Positions 63,968 to 64,000 of a stretch of DNA of 64,000 nt are shown here, one piece after another. The notes below the pieces were generated by a model. The model worked only from the letters and a program-made list of their open reading frames with translations, made no database searches and was not told the origin of the DNA. Source of the DNA: Ruegeria sp. R13_0 (GTDB lineage Bacteria; Pseudomonadota; Alphaproteobacteria; Rhodobacterales; Rhodobacteraceae); the NCBI RefSeq assembly GCF_017743995.1, contig NZ_JAGHRB010000010.1:62001-126000 (forward strand), given 5' to 3'. The translations under genes were made by a program, and so were the position numbers. The number at the start of each line of letters is the position of its first letter. The first letter of the stretch is position 1.

Positions 63968-64000
63968 CCTGGCCGCGATCCCGCCGCGCGCCTCTCACAG

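Overview
The window is a piece of an alphaproteobacterial chromosome from the Roseobacter group of the Rhodobacterales, most like Ruegeria and its relatives. The pointers are: a 5-aminolevulinate synthase (C4 haem pathway) with an FnrL-type box upstream; the alphaproteobacterial pdhA-pdhB(lipoyl)-DUF5076-pdhC operon behind ftsB; a complete gene cluster for a Rhodobacter capsulatus-type gene transfer agent (GTA) next to cysE; an M23 peptidase-bactofilin pair; a luxR-luxI pair; and a uniformly GC-rich codon style. I see no tRNA or rRNA gene, CRISPR array, integrase or insertion sequence.

Layout. 1-12.9 kb: start of hemA (cut by the window edge), an M20 peptidase, a REP-like repeat, dihydrolipoyl dehydrogenase, small envelope and unknown genes, an MFS transporter, queA, a large AsmA-like protein, a Bcp peroxiredoxin and a DUF455 ferritin-like protein. 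13-24.8 kb: cell-shape and envelope genes (M23 peptidase plus bactofilin, MtfA-like peptidase, aquaporin), two overlapping cyclophilins, pgk, ftsB, the pyruvate dehydrogenase operon, a small secreted protein behind a strongly folded leader, and cysE. 24.9-39.9 kb: the GTA cluster on the minus strand, g1 to g15 in canonical order, with one foreign-looking PH-like membrane-protein gene between g3 and g2. 40-43.5 kb: an animal-type haem peroxidase in AT-richer DNA and a DEAD-box helicase. 43.6-49.9 kb: a fatty-acid synthesis cluster (fabD, fabG, acpP, fabF, mltG) split by a HisA-like paralogue and a GNAT acetyltransferase. 50-56.7 kb: a cytochrome b561-YceI fusion and a free YceI protein, ribosomal genes rpsF-rpsR-rplI, a lytic transglycosylase lipoprotein, and luxR-luxI. 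56.7-64 kb: trigger factor, a decayed outer-membrane barrel gene, the NAD(P)H-hydrate repair enzyme, glnB-glnA, a PPOX-family flavoprotein and a lytic transglycosylase.

How the parts connect. Two perfect inverted repeats of the form TAGTTTA-N4-TAAACTA lie just upstream of lpd and of pdhA, 15 kb apart and on opposite strands. They suggest one regulator matching E3 supply to E1/E2 of pyruvate dehydrogenase. A dispersed REP-like unit occurs as a head-to-head pair behind the M20 gene and again inside the reading frame of the NAD(P)H-hydrate repair gene, where it adds about 20 residues. The small secreted protein after pdhC has its ribosome binding site buried in a 10-bp stem. These three, plus the gene inserted in the GTA cluster, are the least expected observations.
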